NCBI GenBank assembly: GCA_020024555.1
Contig: JAHHTQ010000004.1
Span: 37,052 to 101,051 of the forward strand
Length of the DNA: 64,000 nucleotides
Direction: 5' to 3'
Origin: Angelakisella sp.
GTDB lineage: Bacteria > Bacillota > Clostridia > Oscillospirales > Ruminococcaceae
Positions 16,884 through 26,005 of the stretch are shown here, piece by piece. A program made the position numbers and the translations under genes. Under the pieces are notes generated by a model. That model saw nothing but the letters and a program-made list of their open reading frames with translations, searched no databases and was not told the DNA's origin. Numbering within the stretch: position 1 is the stretch's first letter; each line of letters starts with the position of its first letter.

Positions 16884-17963
16884 TTAGTCAAAATATCCTT
16901 TTGCTGCGTATAGTTCTGCCATAAGTATTGCGCCGCCCGCCGCGCCACGAACTGTGTTGTGCGATAGGCAAACAAATTTATAATCATACTGTGAATCTTC
17001 ACGAAGTCTGCCGATTGATACAGCCATACCGTTTTCAAGATTTCTGTCAAGCTTTGTTTGCGGTCTGTTTTCCTCTTCAAAATAATGCAAAAATTGTTTT
17101 GGAGCTGACGGTAGATTTAATTTTTGCGGTTCACCCTTAAACTCTTCCCATCTTTTTAATATTTCTTCCTTTGTAAGCTTTTTATCGAGAGAAAAAAACA
17201 CAGCCGCCATATGTCCGTCTGATACAGGCACACGCAAACATTGTGTTGTTATTGCGGGAGTATTTGCGAGTTCTATTTTTCCGTTATTTACTTTACCCCA
17301 TATTTTCAGAGGCTCTTTCTCGCTCTTTTCTTCCTCTCCGCCAATGAAAGGAATAACATTGTCTATCATCTCCGGCCAAGTGTCAAAAGTTTTGCCCGCT
17401 CCCGATATGGCTTGATATGTACACGCAAGCACTTTTGTAATGCCACAATCCATCAGCGGATTAAGCGCCGGCACATAGCTTTGCAACGAACAATTTGATT
17501 TTACCGAAATGAAGCCACGTTTTGTGCAAAGTCGTTTTTTCTGCGCCTCAACAAGCTCTATGTGTTCTGCGTTTATTTCCGGAACTATCATTGGCACATC
17601 ATCAGTAAAACGGTTTGCCGAGTTATTTGACATAACTGGACATTCGTTTTTTGCATATAATTCTTCCAGCGCCTTTATCTCATCTTTTTGCATATTAACA
17701 GCGCAAAAAACGAAATCAACACTGTTTGCAATTTCTTTTACATCTTCCTGCGCATTTTTTACTATAATATTTTTTATATTTTCCGGAATTGGAGTAGCCA
17801 TAGCCCAGCGATTGCCAACGGCTTTTTCGTAAGTTTTACCCGCCGAGCGAGCGGACGCCGCCAAAACCGTAACCTTAAACCACGGGTGATTTTCCAAAAG
17901 ACTGATAAATCTTTGTCCAACCATTCCTGTTGCGCCTATAATGCCTACATTATATGTTTTCAT
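16884..17963 (-). CDS. asd: Aspartate-semialdehyde dehydrogenase
   Basis: Makes aspartate semialdehyde from aspartyl phosphate. 359 residues from ATG 17963; the protein resembles the longer fungal/archaeal-type Asd. Seen: NADP loop GIIGATGMVGQRF, VMSNNSANRFTDDVPMIVPEIN, the active-site Cys in KSNCSLQSY, the His-containing RVPVSDGHMAAVF. First gene of the lysine operon, with a ~620-nt leader containing the riboswitch, its terminator and a repeat element. Confidence 0.96.
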   Translation of the reverse strand: MKTYNVGIIGATGMVGQRFISLLENHPWFKVTVLAASARSAGKTYEKAVGNRWAMATPIPENIKNIIVKNAQEDVKEIANSVDFVFCAVNMQKDEIKALEELYAKNECPVMSNNSANRFTDDVPMIVPEINAEHIELVEAQKKRLCTKRGFISVKSNCSLQSYVPALNPLMDCGITKVLACTYQAISGAGKTFDTWPEMIDNVIPFIGGEEEKSEKEPLKIWGKVNNGKIELANTPAITTQCLRVPVSDGHMAAVFFSLDKKLTKEEILKRWEEFKGEPQKLNLPSAPKQFLHYFEEENRPQTKLDRNLENGMAVSIGRLREDSQYDYKFVCLSHNTVRGAAGGAILMAELYAAKGYFD

Positions 17964-18037
17964 AATTTTTACAACTCCCATTAAAATATTTTTTTATACA
18001 AAGCATATTATTTTGCTTTAACACACCTATATATAAT

Positions 18038-18063
18038 AATATGTAAAAGTTACTTACATATTG
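18038..18063. repeat. Left 26-bp direct repeat flanking the hairpin element
   Basis: Matches 18224-18249 with one mismatch (22 bp are identical without a break, 18042-18063 and 18228-18249). It abuts the element at 18064-18223 and looks like a target-site duplication or recombination repeat. Confidence 0.8.
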
Positions 18064-18223
18064 CAAACTGTCAAAAAAACTTAATGCCGAAAAAAGAGTT
18101 CCGTTTTCTTCGGAAAACATCTTAGGCTCTGCCTAAGAACCGCAATTTTTTGAAAAAAATTGAGTAAATCTTTTATAGACTTCGTCATTATAACGAATAG
18201 CTATATCTTTTTTGACACGCTGT
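18064..18223. repeat. Hairpin-chain intergenic repeat, short copy
   Basis: 160 bp related to 8597-8858. It keeps the ends (TGTCAAAAAA ... TTTTTTGACA), the GTTTTC/GAAAAC stem, the CTTAGGC/GCCTAAG stem and the CAATTTTTT/AAAAAATTG stem, but lacks the ~100 bp containing the first two hairpins of the long copy. It lies inside the asd leader, downstream of the riboswitch terminator, so it is transcribed whenever the operon is on. Confidence 0.8.
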
Positions 18224-18249
18224 AATGTGTAAAAGTTACTTACATATTG
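18224..18249. repeat. Right 26-bp direct repeat flanking the hairpin element
   Basis: Partner of 18038-18063, one mismatch, directly adjoining the right end of the element. Confidence 0.8.
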
Positions 18250-18315
18250 TTATATTAAATAAAAATTTAATAATACATAAAAATATGTGCAAATTGTCAA
18301 TTTTAATTTTTTTTT

Positions 18316-18348
18316 TGATAATAATAAAAAAACCGGTTGTAAACCGGC
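18316..18348 (-). terminator. Riboswitch-controlled terminator of the lysine operon
   Basis: On the minus strand CCGGTT-TAC-AACCGG followed by T7, about 56 nt after the riboswitch 3' end. This is the expression platform expected for an OFF switch that stops transcription when lysine is bound. Confidence 0.85.
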
Positions 18349-18403
18349 AGAAAATAAACTATAATATAAAACATTGTAAATATATTTATACGAATGTCTC
18401 ATC

Positions 18404-18570
18404 TTTAATAGCGCTTCACTTATTATCAGTGACAGTCCCAGTCCTATTCGGAAAAGAGACCAGATTAATATCTGCCCAAATATATTAATCTTCGGCGGTG
18501 TTACCTTTTTGCAAGTCAACCTTTGGCAGTATACGACAAACATACTATTTAAAACCGCACCTCTATTAAA
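18404..18570 (-). ncRNA. Lysine riboswitch (L-box)
   Basis: Senses lysine and controls asd-dapA-dapB. On the minus strand the P1 stem is TTTAATAG (18570-18563) with CTATTAAA (18411-18404), an exact 8-bp pair. Inside are the conserved L-box segments AGAGGTGCGG, GCCGAAG (18495-18489 region) and CTGGGACTGTCACTGAT, ending GTGAAGCGCTATT. Order and spacing agree with the known class; the aptamer is ~167 nt. A reading frame of 123 codons across it (18250-18621) is not a gene. Confidence 0.92.
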
Positions 18571-18592
18571 ATATATATTCAATTTAATATAA

Positions 18593-18621
18593 ATATTATC
18601 ATTAAAAAAACTGATTGTCAA
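18593..18621 (-). promoter_or_regulatory. Promoter of the lysine operon
   Basis: On the minus strand TTGACA (18621-18616), 17-bp spacer, TAATAT (18598-18593). Transcription would start near 18586, about 16 nt before P1 of the riboswitch. Confidence 0.85.
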
Positions 18622-18678
18622 TATTATACATTAATATTTATAAAATTTAGCAACAAAATACGATTGGAGTAACTTTTT

Positions 18679-19707
18679 ATGCTTAAAAAATCTGATTTTT
18701 ATTATGATTTACCGGAGGAGCTTATCGCCCAAACACCACTGACACAAAGAGACAGCTCTCGCCTACTGTGTCTTGATAAAAATAACGGTGAAACAAGTCA
18801 CGAACATTTTCACGATATAATAAACTACCTAAAAAGCGGTGATGTGCTTGTACTCAACAATTCACGTGTTTTGCCGTCACGACTAATCGGTACAAAAGAA
18901 AACAGCGGCGGCGCTATGGAATTTTTGCTTTTGGAAGAAAAAGAAAAAGATGTATGGGAAATACTTGTCCGTCCCGGTAAAAAAGCAAAAGTAGGGGCAA
19001 GATTTAGCTTTGGTGACGGTTTGCTTATCGGTGAAATAATCGAGATAAAAGAAGACGGAAACCGTATCGCAAAGTTTTATCATAACGGAAGCAGTTTCTA
19101 TGAAGTAATTGACAAAATCGGTCAAATGCCACTGCCACCTTACATAACCGAAAAACTTGAAAATCGTGAGCGTTACCAAACTGTATATTCAAAAGAACTT
19201 GGAAGCGCCGCCGCGCCAACAGCAGGTCTGCATTTCACACCTGAACTTTTGGAAGAAATAAAGGCAAAAGGCATAGAAGTTTGCGAAGTTACACTGCACG
19301 TCGGACTTGGAACATTCAGACCCGTAAAAGAGGAAAACATTCTTGACCACAAAATGCATTGCGAACACTATACAGTACCGCAAGCAACTGCGGATATTGT
19401 AAACAAGGCAAAAAAAGAAGGACGTAGAGTAATCGCCGTAGGCACTACTTCTTGCAGGACTTTGGAATCCGCAAGCGACGAAAACGGACTACACGCAAAA
19501 AGTGACGCTACTGAAATTTTTATCTACCCCGGTTATAAATTTAAGTGTATCGATGCGCTTATTACAAACTTTCATCTGCCTGAAAGCACATTGATTATGC
19601 TTGTATCTGCCCTTGCGGGATACGAAAATACAATGAATGCCTACAAGATAGCTGTCGCTGAAAAATATCGCTTTTTCAGTTTTGGCGACGCTATGTTTAT
19701 TCACTGA
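18679..19707 (+). CDS. queA: S-adenosylmethionine:tRNA ribosyltransferase-isomerase
   Basis: Transfers and rearranges the ribosyl part of SAM onto preQ1-modified tRNA to give epoxyqueuosine. 342 residues, full length. Seen: the start [56 protein letters not shown] and the C-terminal FGDAMFI. Ribosome site TTGGAGTAAC precedes ATG 18679. A likely promoter TTGTCA-N17-TTATAA overlaps the divergent lysine promoter. No other queuosine gene is in the window. Confidence 0.97.
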   Translation: MLKKSDFYYDLPEELIAQTPLTQRDSSRLLCLDKNNGETSHEHFHDIINYLKSGDVLVLNNSRVLPSRLIGTKENSGGAMEFLLLEEKEKDVWEILVRPGKKAKVGARFSFGDGLLIGEIIEIKEDGNRIAKFYHNGSSFYEVIDKIGQMPLPPYITEKLENRERYQTVYSKELGSAAAPTAGLHFTPELLEEIKAKGIEVCEVTLHVGLGTFRPVKEENILDHKMHCEHYTVPQATADIVNKAKKEGRRVIAVGTTSCRTLESASDENGLHAKSDATEIFIYPGYKFKCIDALITNFHLPESTLIMLVSALAGYENTMNAYKIAVAEKYRFFSFGDAMFIH

Positions 19708-19856
19708 TACTTTATATATCATAAAGGGAATGAGGTTCTCCCTTGACAAACTTCTTTGTCAAAACCGCAATTTTGCCGATGACTTCTACATTTACAAGGA
19801 TAGGTGTAGGGGTGTCGGCTTTTTTATATTCACAAAAAAAAAGGAGTTATATTTAT

Positions 19857-21041
19857 ATGCTTAACAGTTTCGCGATTATTTTGTTATTCGGGTTTATCTT
19901 CGGCGCAGTATTTAAAAAATTACATCTCCCGCAATTAATGGGAATGTTGATACTCGGTATTGTTATAGGACCTTTCTGCCTCAATCTCATAAGCGACGAA
20001 ATGTTGCTTATATCCGCTGATTTAAGGCAAATTGCGCTTATTATCATACTTACGCGCGCCGGACTTAATATAGAACTTTGCGACCTAAAAAAACTTGGTA
20101 GACCCGCTGTTTTAATGTGCTTTGTTCCGGCAATATTTGAAATAGTGGGAATGGTTTTTCTCGCTCCGCTGTTTTTTGATGTCACTGTGCTTGAAGCGAC
20201 TATTATCGGTTGCGTAACAGCCGCTGTTTCTCCTGCCGTTATTGTTCCGAAAATGCTAAAACTCAACGAAGAAACATATGGTACAAATAAGGCTATCCCA
20301 CAGTTAATTATGGCAGGAGCGTCAGTTGACGATATATTTGTCATTGTACTGTTTACAACATTTACAAATATGGCGCAGAACGGAAAATTTGATATAAAAT
20401 CCATAACCACCATACCCATAACAATAATTGTCGGTATTGCCTTTGGATACATCATAGGCTTTGTTATGTCACAAATATTCAAAAAAATACATTTACGTGA
20501 CAGCAGCAAGGTAGTTTTGATTTTAAGTATATCTATGCTGATACTTGCAAATGAAAAAACTTTACAACAATATATACCTTTTTCGGCGCTGCTCTCCATA
20601 ATGTCAATAGGAATAGTAATAAAGACTGTTATTCCTATCGTTGCCACTCGACTGTCCGCAAAATACTCAAAACTTTGGATTGCCGCCGAAATTTTACTTT
20701 TTGTTTTGGTCGGCGCTACCGTAAATATAGACTATGCCCTAAATGCCGGAATAAAAACCATTGTTTTGCTGATACTTGCGCTGATATTCAGAATAACAGG
20801 CGTTCTGCTATCTCTTATATATACACCACTGAATACAAAAGAAAGACTGTTTACAGCTCTTGCATATATCCCAAAAGCAACTGTGCAGGCAGCCATTGGC
20901 GGAATACCACTGGCAATGGGACTTGCCTGCGGTGATACAGTACTTACCGTTGCAGTAGTGGCTATTCTGTTTACTGCGCCAATCGGAGCATTTTTAATTG
21001 ACATTACATACAAAAAATTACTGATAAAAGACGAAAATTGA
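19857..21041 (+). CDS. CPA2-type cation:proton antiporter
   Basis: 394 residues with about 11-12 hydrophobic segments and the Na+/H+ exchanger (Kef/NapA-like) pattern: ALIIILTRAGLNIELCDLKKLGRPAVL, TAAVSPAVIVPKML and the paired acidic site region GASVDDIFVIVLF (~160), which corresponds to the ion-binding DD/ND of CPA2 proteins. No C-terminal KTN/TrkA domain. ATG 19857 follows AAGGAG; an in-frame start 38 codons earlier lacks one and gives an unlikely N-terminus. Downstream of queA with no terminator seen between. Confidence 0.85.
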   Translation: MLNSFAIILLFGFIFGAVFKKLHLPQLMGMLILGIVIGPFCLNLISDEMLLISADLRQIALIIILTRAGLNIELCDLKKLGRPAVLMCFVPAIFEIVGMVFLAPLFFDVTVLEATIIGCVTAAVSPAVIVPKMLKLNEETYGTNKAIPQLIMAGASVDDIFVIVLFTTFTNMAQNGKFDIKSITTIPITIIVGIAFGYIIGFVMSQIFKKIHLRDSSKVVLILSISMLILANEKTLQQYIPFSALLSIMSIGIVIKTVIPIVATRLSAKYSKLWIAAEILLFVLVGATVNIDYALNAGIKTIVLLILALIFRITGVLLSLIYTPLNTKERLFTALAYIPKATVQAAIGGIPLAMGLACGDTVLTVAVVAILFTAPIGAFLIDITYKKLLIKDEN

Positions 21042-21132
21042 TATTTTTACATAATTATACAAAATTTACACATTCTATGCTGTACTATAAGTTATATGTA
21101 TTACATATTCTTTTAATAGGAGGTATAGTATA

Positions 21133-21639
21133 ATGAATAAACGTAAAAAAATGCACATTCTCGGCTTTTTCTTCACTATTATACTTGGTACGCTTTTGCA
21201 TTTCACTTATGAATGGAGTGGCAATAACAACATTGTAGCCGCCTTCTCGGCAATCAACGAAAGTGTATGGGAACATTTAAAACTACTGTTTTATCCTGTA
21301 TTTATCTTTACATTTGCAGAATTCTTTGTTTATGGAAAAAATAAGGCAAACTTTTTTGTTGCGAAGGCTCTCTCGCTGTTTATAGGTATGTCCTCTATCG
21401 TAACAATATTTTACACATATACAGGAATTTTCGGCACAAACTTTTTTATAGTTGATATTTTAACTTTTGTTTTTTCTGTGTTCATAACATATCTTATATC
21501 CTACAAAATTATGTCAAGCAATCTGTTAAGAGGCTCTTTACCAAATATAATAGGTTTCATTCTCTTAATAGCCTATCTTATTTTATTTATTGTTTTTACT
21601 TACTATCCGCCACAGGTAAATCTTTTTATTGCCCCTTAA
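21133..21639 (+). CDS. DUF6512-like membrane protein
   Basis: 168 residues with five hydrophobic helices (about 8-25, 50-72, 82-103, 108-128, 137-158). The segment FSAINESVWEHLKLLFYPVF in loop/helix 2 is the hallmark of the DUF6512 family, common in Clostridia and without known function. AGGAGGTATAGTATA precedes the ATG. Followed by a bidirectional terminator shared with aroQ. Confidence 0.75.
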   Translation: MNKRKKMHILGFFFTIILGTLLHFTYEWSGNNNIVAAFSAINESVWEHLKLLFYPVFIFTFAEFFVYGKNKANFFVAKALSLFIGMSSIVTIFYTYTGIFGTNFFIVDILTFVFSVFITYLISYKIMSSNLLRGSLPNIIGFILLIAYLILFIVFTYYPPQVNLFIAP

Positions 21640-21645
21640 ATATCA

Positions 21646-21698
21646 TAAAAAAATAGGTTGTAACCATATATAACGGCTACAACCTATTTTTTATTTTT
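21646..21698. terminator. Bidirectional terminator between the DUF6512 gene and aroQ
   Basis: AAAAAATAGGTTGTA / TACAACCTATTTTTT with a 14-nt loop; A and T runs flank both sides, so it serves both convergent genes. It overlaps the last codons of aroQ. Confidence 0.88.
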
Positions 21699-22119
21699 GA
21701 TTTATTAAATACAAAATTGCTTTTTTATATCCTTCAAAGCCCATTCCCATATATGTTTTTGTGGCATATTCTGAAATAAAAGATTTTTTTCTGTAATCTT
21801 CCCGCTCGCTTATATCTGTCAAATGCACTTCCACTGTTGGTATATTTACGGCTTTTAGGGCATCGAGAATAGCTATGCTTGTATGTGTGTATCCTCCTGC
21901 ATTTATAACTATACCGTCAAAATTATTAAGCGCTGACTGAATTTTATCTATTATATATCCCTCGTGGTTTGATTGATAACATTCAATATGTATATTCTCG
22001 CTATTTGCTATATCTTCAATATATTCTTCCAAATCTTTATATGTCTTTTTACCATATAAATCAGGCTCACGTAATCCCAACATATTAAGATTTGGCCCGT
22101 TTATTATCAAAATGTTCAT
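21691..22119 (-). CDS. aroQ: 3-dehydroquinate dehydratase, type II
   Basis: Third step of the shikimate pathway. 142 residues, standard for the dodecameric type II enzyme: GPNLNMLGLREPDLYG (Tyr base), INAGGYTHTSIA, and the catalytic His in VEVHLTDISEREDYRKKS. The start overlaps the end of the aroE-aroK fusion by 35 bp. Last gene of the shikimate operon. Confidence 0.97.
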   Translation of the reverse strand: MNILIINGPNLNMLGLREPDLYGKKTYKDLEEYIEDIANSENIHIECYQSNHEGYIIDKIQSALNNFDGIVINAGGYTHTSIAILDALKAVNIPTVEVHLTDISEREDYRKKSFISEYATKTYMGMGFEGYKKAILYLINQK

Positions 22120-23359
22120 TATATGCCTCCACTGTCTTTTCCGCTACTTTCTCTATACTGTCTGATTTACTGTCATTTTTAATATAATAATCCATATATG
22201 AATTATATAATTGTCTGCGTTCTTCATATAACTTTTGTACTTCTTCGGCTGATGCGGAAAGCGGGCGTCCTTTTGTCGAAAGCTCGCTTACATCTCTGTC
22301 AACATAGAAAATCAAACCGTTGCTTTTAAGCACATTTATATTTTCCGGATTTTTTACAGCGCCGCCACCTGTCGCTATAACAATGCCGGTCTTTTTGGAA
22401 ACTTTTTTGATTGTTTCTGTTTCCAAATTCCTGAAAAAAATTTCTCCGTCTGTGTTAAATATATCCTGAATACTTCTGTTTTCACTGTTAACTATCAATC
22501 TGTCTATATCCGCATATTTTCGTTTCAGTTCTCTTGAAACTATTTTTGAAAGCGTTGTTTTTCCACAACCGGGCATACCGATAAATACAATATTGGTTAA
22601 GTTTTTTCTTATATCATTTTCAATTTTGTCTATTATTGATTTATGAATAAATCTCCCTGTAAAAAGTTCTGCGCTGTATACAGCCTGCGCAACCAACATA
22701 GAAAGCCCACCGCCGCTTTTTACCCCAATATTTTCCGCATTTTGCACAAGTTCAGTCTTTAACGGATTATAAACCACATCAATTACAGCCTCAATATTGC
22801 CGAATTTTGTTATATCTATGGGACAACTGTAATTATTCGGGTACATACCAACAGGTGTTGTGTTTACTATTACTTCTATATCTTTTAAGTCATATACATT
22901 ATTATAATTAATTTTTCCGCTTCGTGATACTACATATATATTCTTTGCGCCCGTATTTTTTGTGGCTGTTCTGACAGTAAGGCTCGTTCCACCACTGCCC
23001 AAAACCAAAATATTTTTGTTTTTGAATTTTACTCCCATTTTTTTCGCAAGATACAAAAAACCTCTGTAATCTGTATTGTCTGCATATAGCGAACCGTCTA
23101 AATTCTTTACAATAGTATTTGCGCTGCCTATTTCCGCAACTGTTTTTGAAAAAACATCACAGTACTTTAAAACATCCCGTTTATATGGAATAGTAACATT
23201 TAAACCGGAAAATTGCTTTGCTTTCATAAATTCATCAAATTGTTTATGGGACAAATTCTTTAAGTTGTACTTATAATCGGCTATTTTATTATGTATTATT
23301 TTGGAATAGCTGTGCTTTAACGTTTCTCCCAATAAATAATATTGTTCTTTCTTACTCAT
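22085..23359 (-). CDS. aroEK: Shikimate dehydrogenase - shikimate kinase fusion (AroE-AroK)
   Basis: 424-residue bifunctional protein. Residues 1-~250 are AroE: LKHSYSKIIHNK shikimate loop, SGLNVTIPYK with the catalytic Lys, NADP loop GSGGTSLTV (~120) and GGGLSMLVAQA. Residues ~255-424 are shikimate kinase: P-loop GMPGCGKTTLS (~259), ADIDRLI, GGGAVKNPEN, and the lid with RPLS. The two enzymes act in succession (dehydroshikimate to shikimate to shikimate-3-phosphate), so fusion is plausible functionally. The start shares bases with the chorismate mutase stop (ATGA). Confidence 0.95.
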   Translation of the reverse strand: MSKKEQYYLLGETLKHSYSKIIHNKIADYKYNLKNLSHKQFDEFMKAKQFSGLNVTIPYKRDVLKYCDVFSKTVAEIGSANTIVKNLDGSLYADNTDYRGFLYLAKKMGVKFKNKNILVLGSGGTSLTVRTATKNTGAKNIYVVSRSGKINYNNVYDLKDIEVIVNTTPVGMYPNNYSCPIDITKFGNIEAVIDVVYNPLKTELVQNAENIGVKSGGGLSMLVAQAVYSAELFTGRFIHKSIIDKIENDIRKNLTNIVFIGMPGCGKTTLSKIVSRELKRKYADIDRLIVNSENRSIQDIFNTDGEIFFRNLETETIKKVSKKTGIVIATGGGAVKNPENINVLKSNGLIFYVDRDVSELSTKGRPLSASAEEVQKLYEERRQLYNSYMDYYIKNDSKSDSIEKVAEKTVEAYNEHFDNKRAKS

Positions 23360-23628
23360 TATTTTTTCTCCAAAATGTCTTTTTGATATTCTTTACTTAT
23401 CGCAAAAATTTGTCTAAATAATTCTTCTGTATATTTTGAGTATTTTTCATCGGATAATTTATTTATCTTTTGTAAAATTTCTTCTTCACGTTTACTGTCA
23501 TTTATGGGTAAATTATTGTTTTTCTTGTATTCTGCAACAAAACTGCATAACTCCAACCTTTTTATAAATAAATCCAGCATCTGTGTATTTATCGTATCAA
23601 TTTCGTCTCTGACTTCATTCAAATTCAT
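23359..23628 (-). CDS. Chorismate mutase, AroQ class, monofunctional
   Basis: 89 residues covering just the helical chorismate mutase domain: MNLNEVRDEIDTINTQMLDLFIKRLELC, then AEYKKNNNLPINDSKREEEIL, with the Arg, Lys and Glu residues used for substrate binding. Converts chorismate to prephenate for Phe/Tyr. Overlaps aroC by 14 bp and the aroE-aroK fusion by 1 bp. No prephenate dehydratase or dehydrogenase domain is attached. Confidence 0.92.
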   Translation of the reverse strand: MNLNEVRDEIDTINTQMLDLFIKRLELCSFVAEYKKNNNLPINDSKREEEILQKINKLSDEKYSKYTEELFRQIFAISKEYQKDILEKK

Positions 23629-24724
23629 TTACTATATTGTCCTTTCTATGCTCCAACAATAAATCTGCTATTGCAAGCAATCCGATAGCCTCAACAGACG
23701 GCACAGCCCGCGGAACTATGCAACTGTCATGTCTTCCCTCTATTCTCAGTATCTCATTTGTTTTGTTTTTAAGTGATACTGTATTTTGCGGTATGGCTAT
23801 CGAAGGGGTAGGCTTAACGGCAACATTATATATTATCGGCATACCGGTCGATATTCCGCCAAGTATACCGCCATGTCTGTTTGTTTTTGTCTTAATATCT
23901 CCGTTACTGTCCGCATAAAATTCATCATTGTATTGTGAACCCAAAATTTTAGATGAATTAAATCCTTCTCCGAATTCTATGCCTTTTATGGCAGGAATAC
24001 CGAACATCGCACTTGATATTTTACTTTCTACACTATCAAAAATCGGTTCGCCAACTCCCACAGGCACACCGCAAATAACAGTTTCTATTGCGCCACCGAC
24101 AGAGTCACCCTTACTGTGAATTTCTTTTATATAATCAAGCATTTCTTCCTTTATTTTTTCATTGATTACAGGGAAACTATCGTTTTTCAGTCTTTCAGTT
24201 AAATCTTTATTTATATTAATATCACAAAATTTATCATCATAAAGATTTCCGATTGAAGAAATATGACTGACTGCAAATATTCCGTAATGTTCCAAAAACT
24301 GTTCGGCAACAGCTCCCGCAAAACATACACAAGCTGTCATTCTGCCGGAAAACTGCCCCCCGCCACGTATATCATTAAACCCTTGATATTTACAGTAAGC
24401 CGAATAATCTGCGTGCATTGGACGTGGATTATCCTTAATTTTATCATAATCTTTTGACTTTGCGTCATTATTTTTTATAATTGCGCAAATAGCAGTACCA
24501 CAGGTTATATTATCTACCAAACCCGACAGTATTTCAAAATTATCTGTCTCTACCCTTTTGGTTGTAAAGCTTGACTTTGATATCCTTCTTTGCATAAAAG
24601 CATTGATTTTATCAATATCAAGTTTAATTCCTGCGGGCAAACCGTCAATAACCGTACCGATTGCCGTACTGTGCGACTGTCCGAAAACCGTCACTTTCAG
24701 CATTTTTCCAAAACTGTTTCCCAT
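23615..24724 (-). CDS. aroC: Chorismate synthase
   Basis: Seventh step of the shikimate pathway, needs reduced FMN. 369 residues: GNSFGKMLKVTVFGQSHS (N-terminal signature with catalytic His), RGGGQFSGRMTACVCFAGAVAEQ, and the C-terminal RHDSCIVPRAVPSVEA. Typical bacterial length. Lies 18 bp after aroA. Confidence 0.97.
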   Translation of the reverse strand: MGNSFGKMLKVTVFGQSHSTAIGTVIDGLPAGIKLDIDKINAFMQRRISKSSFTTKRVETDNFEILSGLVDNITCGTAICAIIKNNDAKSKDYDKIKDNPRPMHADYSAYCKYQGFNDIRGGGQFSGRMTACVCFAGAVAEQFLEHYGIFAVSHISSIGNLYDDKFCDININKDLTERLKNDSFPVINEKIKEEMLDYIKEIHSKGDSVGGAIETVICGVPVGVGEPIFDSVESKISSAMFGIPAIKGIEFGEGFNSSKILGSQYNDEFYADSNGDIKTKTNRHGGILGGISTGMPIIYNVAVKPTPSIAIPQNTVSLKNKTNEILRIEGRHDSCIVPRAVPSVEAIGLLAIADLLLEHRKDNIVNEFE

Positions 24725-24742
24725 ATATCTTCCTCTTGTATA

Positions 24743-26005
24743 TTATTCTGTTACTTTATAACTTCCGCCTATTTTTGTAAAATCATCAAAAAAATCGGGA
24801 TAAGATTTTTTTACAGCCTCTGCCTCATCAATAATTATCGGATTTTTTGAACAAAGAGACGCAATGGCAAAAGCCATAACTATTCTATGGTCATTATATC
24901 CATAAACGTTTCCGCCTGTTAATATATCTCCTCCCACTATCCTTATTGAATTGTCAATATAAGTGGCTTTTCCGCCTATTGCATTAATATTCCTGCAAAT
25001 TGCCTCTATCCTGTTACTCTCTTTGTATTTTAATCTGTCAACATTTTTAATAACTGTTTCACCTTCTGCAAAACAGCCAACTATTGATATTATCGGCGCA
25101 AGGTCAGGTATGTTGCTTATATCTGTCTCTATGCCTATCAATCTATTGCGTGAAACGGTTACAGTATTGTTTTTAATCTCTATATCTGCGCCGAATTTTT
25201 TTAGTATATCAATAAAAGCCATATCTCCTTGACAAGAATTATTTGTTACATCGGTAACAGTAATTTTCCCATTTATCGCGCCTGCCGCAAGAAAAAACGC
25301 TATATTCGACCAGTCGCTTTCCACAGTTATTTTTTGCGGGGAAACATACTTTTGATTACCTTTGATATAGTATCCATTGTTTGTTTCGTTTATTTCAACC
25401 GAAAAGTCTCTCAATACCTTTCTTGTTAAATCAACATAACTTTTTGACTGTAACGGTGTGGTAAGTATAATTTCACTGTCAGTATTTAAAATAGGCAATG
25501 CAAACATCAAACCACTGATAAACTGAGAGCTTATGTTTCCGCTTGTATAGTATTTCCCTGCATTTAGCTTTCCTTTTACGGAAAACGGTAAATTATCACT
25601 GCTATACACAGCGTTATGCGAAGACATAACTTCCATAAATTCACGTATAGGGCGTTTTTTTAGTGTATCTTTTGCCTCAAAAAAACCATTTAAGCCCAAC
25701 GCCGACACAACGGGCAACAAAAATCTAAGCGTAGAACCACTTTCACCACAATTAAAAATTTTTGTGTTCTCATCAAAATTATTGCCTATTATCTCAATAC
25801 TGTCATCTTTTGCATCAAGATATGAAAAATTCTTTATGCAGTCAATAGTACGGTTTACATCTTCACAAATATTCCCTATGTTCTTAATTATTGTCTTTTC
25901 GTTTGAAAGTGCTGCCGCAATTAATACTCTGTGAAAATGTGACTTTGAATTAATTGCAGTTATTTTACCACCTGTATTTTTATTCGCATAAACACTTATT
26001 TTCAA
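24743..26005 (-). CDS. aroA: 3-phosphoshikimate 1-carboxyvinyltransferase (EPSP synthase)
   Basis: Sixth step of the shikimate pathway. Motifs: INSKSHFHRVLIAAALS (SKS loop), the NCGESGSTLRFLLPV region with RP..EF (KKRPIREFM), NGYYIKGNQ, LKYKESNRIEAI and GYNDHRIVMAFAIA. I chose TTG 26005, which gives a family-like N-terminus (MKISVYANKN) after AAAGG; an ATG at 26044 in the same frame has no ribosome site. It is a diverged variant (SKSHFHR where most have SKSxxxR). First gene of aroA-aroC-CM-aroEK-aroQ. Confidence 0.93.
   Translation of the reverse strand: MKISVYANKNTGGKITAINSKSHFHRVLIAAALSNEKTIIKNIGNICEDVNRTIDCIKNFSYLDAKDDSIEIIGNNFDENTKIFNCGESGSTLRFLLPVVSALGLNGFFEAKDTLKKRPIREFMEVMSSHNAVYSSDNLPFSVKGKLNAGKYYTSGNISSQFISGLMFALPILNTDSEIILTTPLQSKSYVDLTRKVLRDFSVEINETNNGYYIKGNQKYVSPQKITVESDWSNIAFFLAAGAINGKITVTDVTNNSCQGDMAFIDILKKFGADIEIKNNTVTVSRNRLIGIETDISNIPDLAPIISIVGCFAEGETVIKNVDRLKYKESNRIEAICRNINAIGGKATYIDNSIRIVGGDILTGGNVYGYNDHRIVMAFAIASLCSKNPIIIDEAEAVKKSYPDFFDDFTKIGGSYKVTE

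Noticed and set aside
18250-18621. 123-codon open frame on the minus strand
   Set aside because: It overlies the lysine riboswitch and terminator, has no ribosome site, and its translation resembles no protein.
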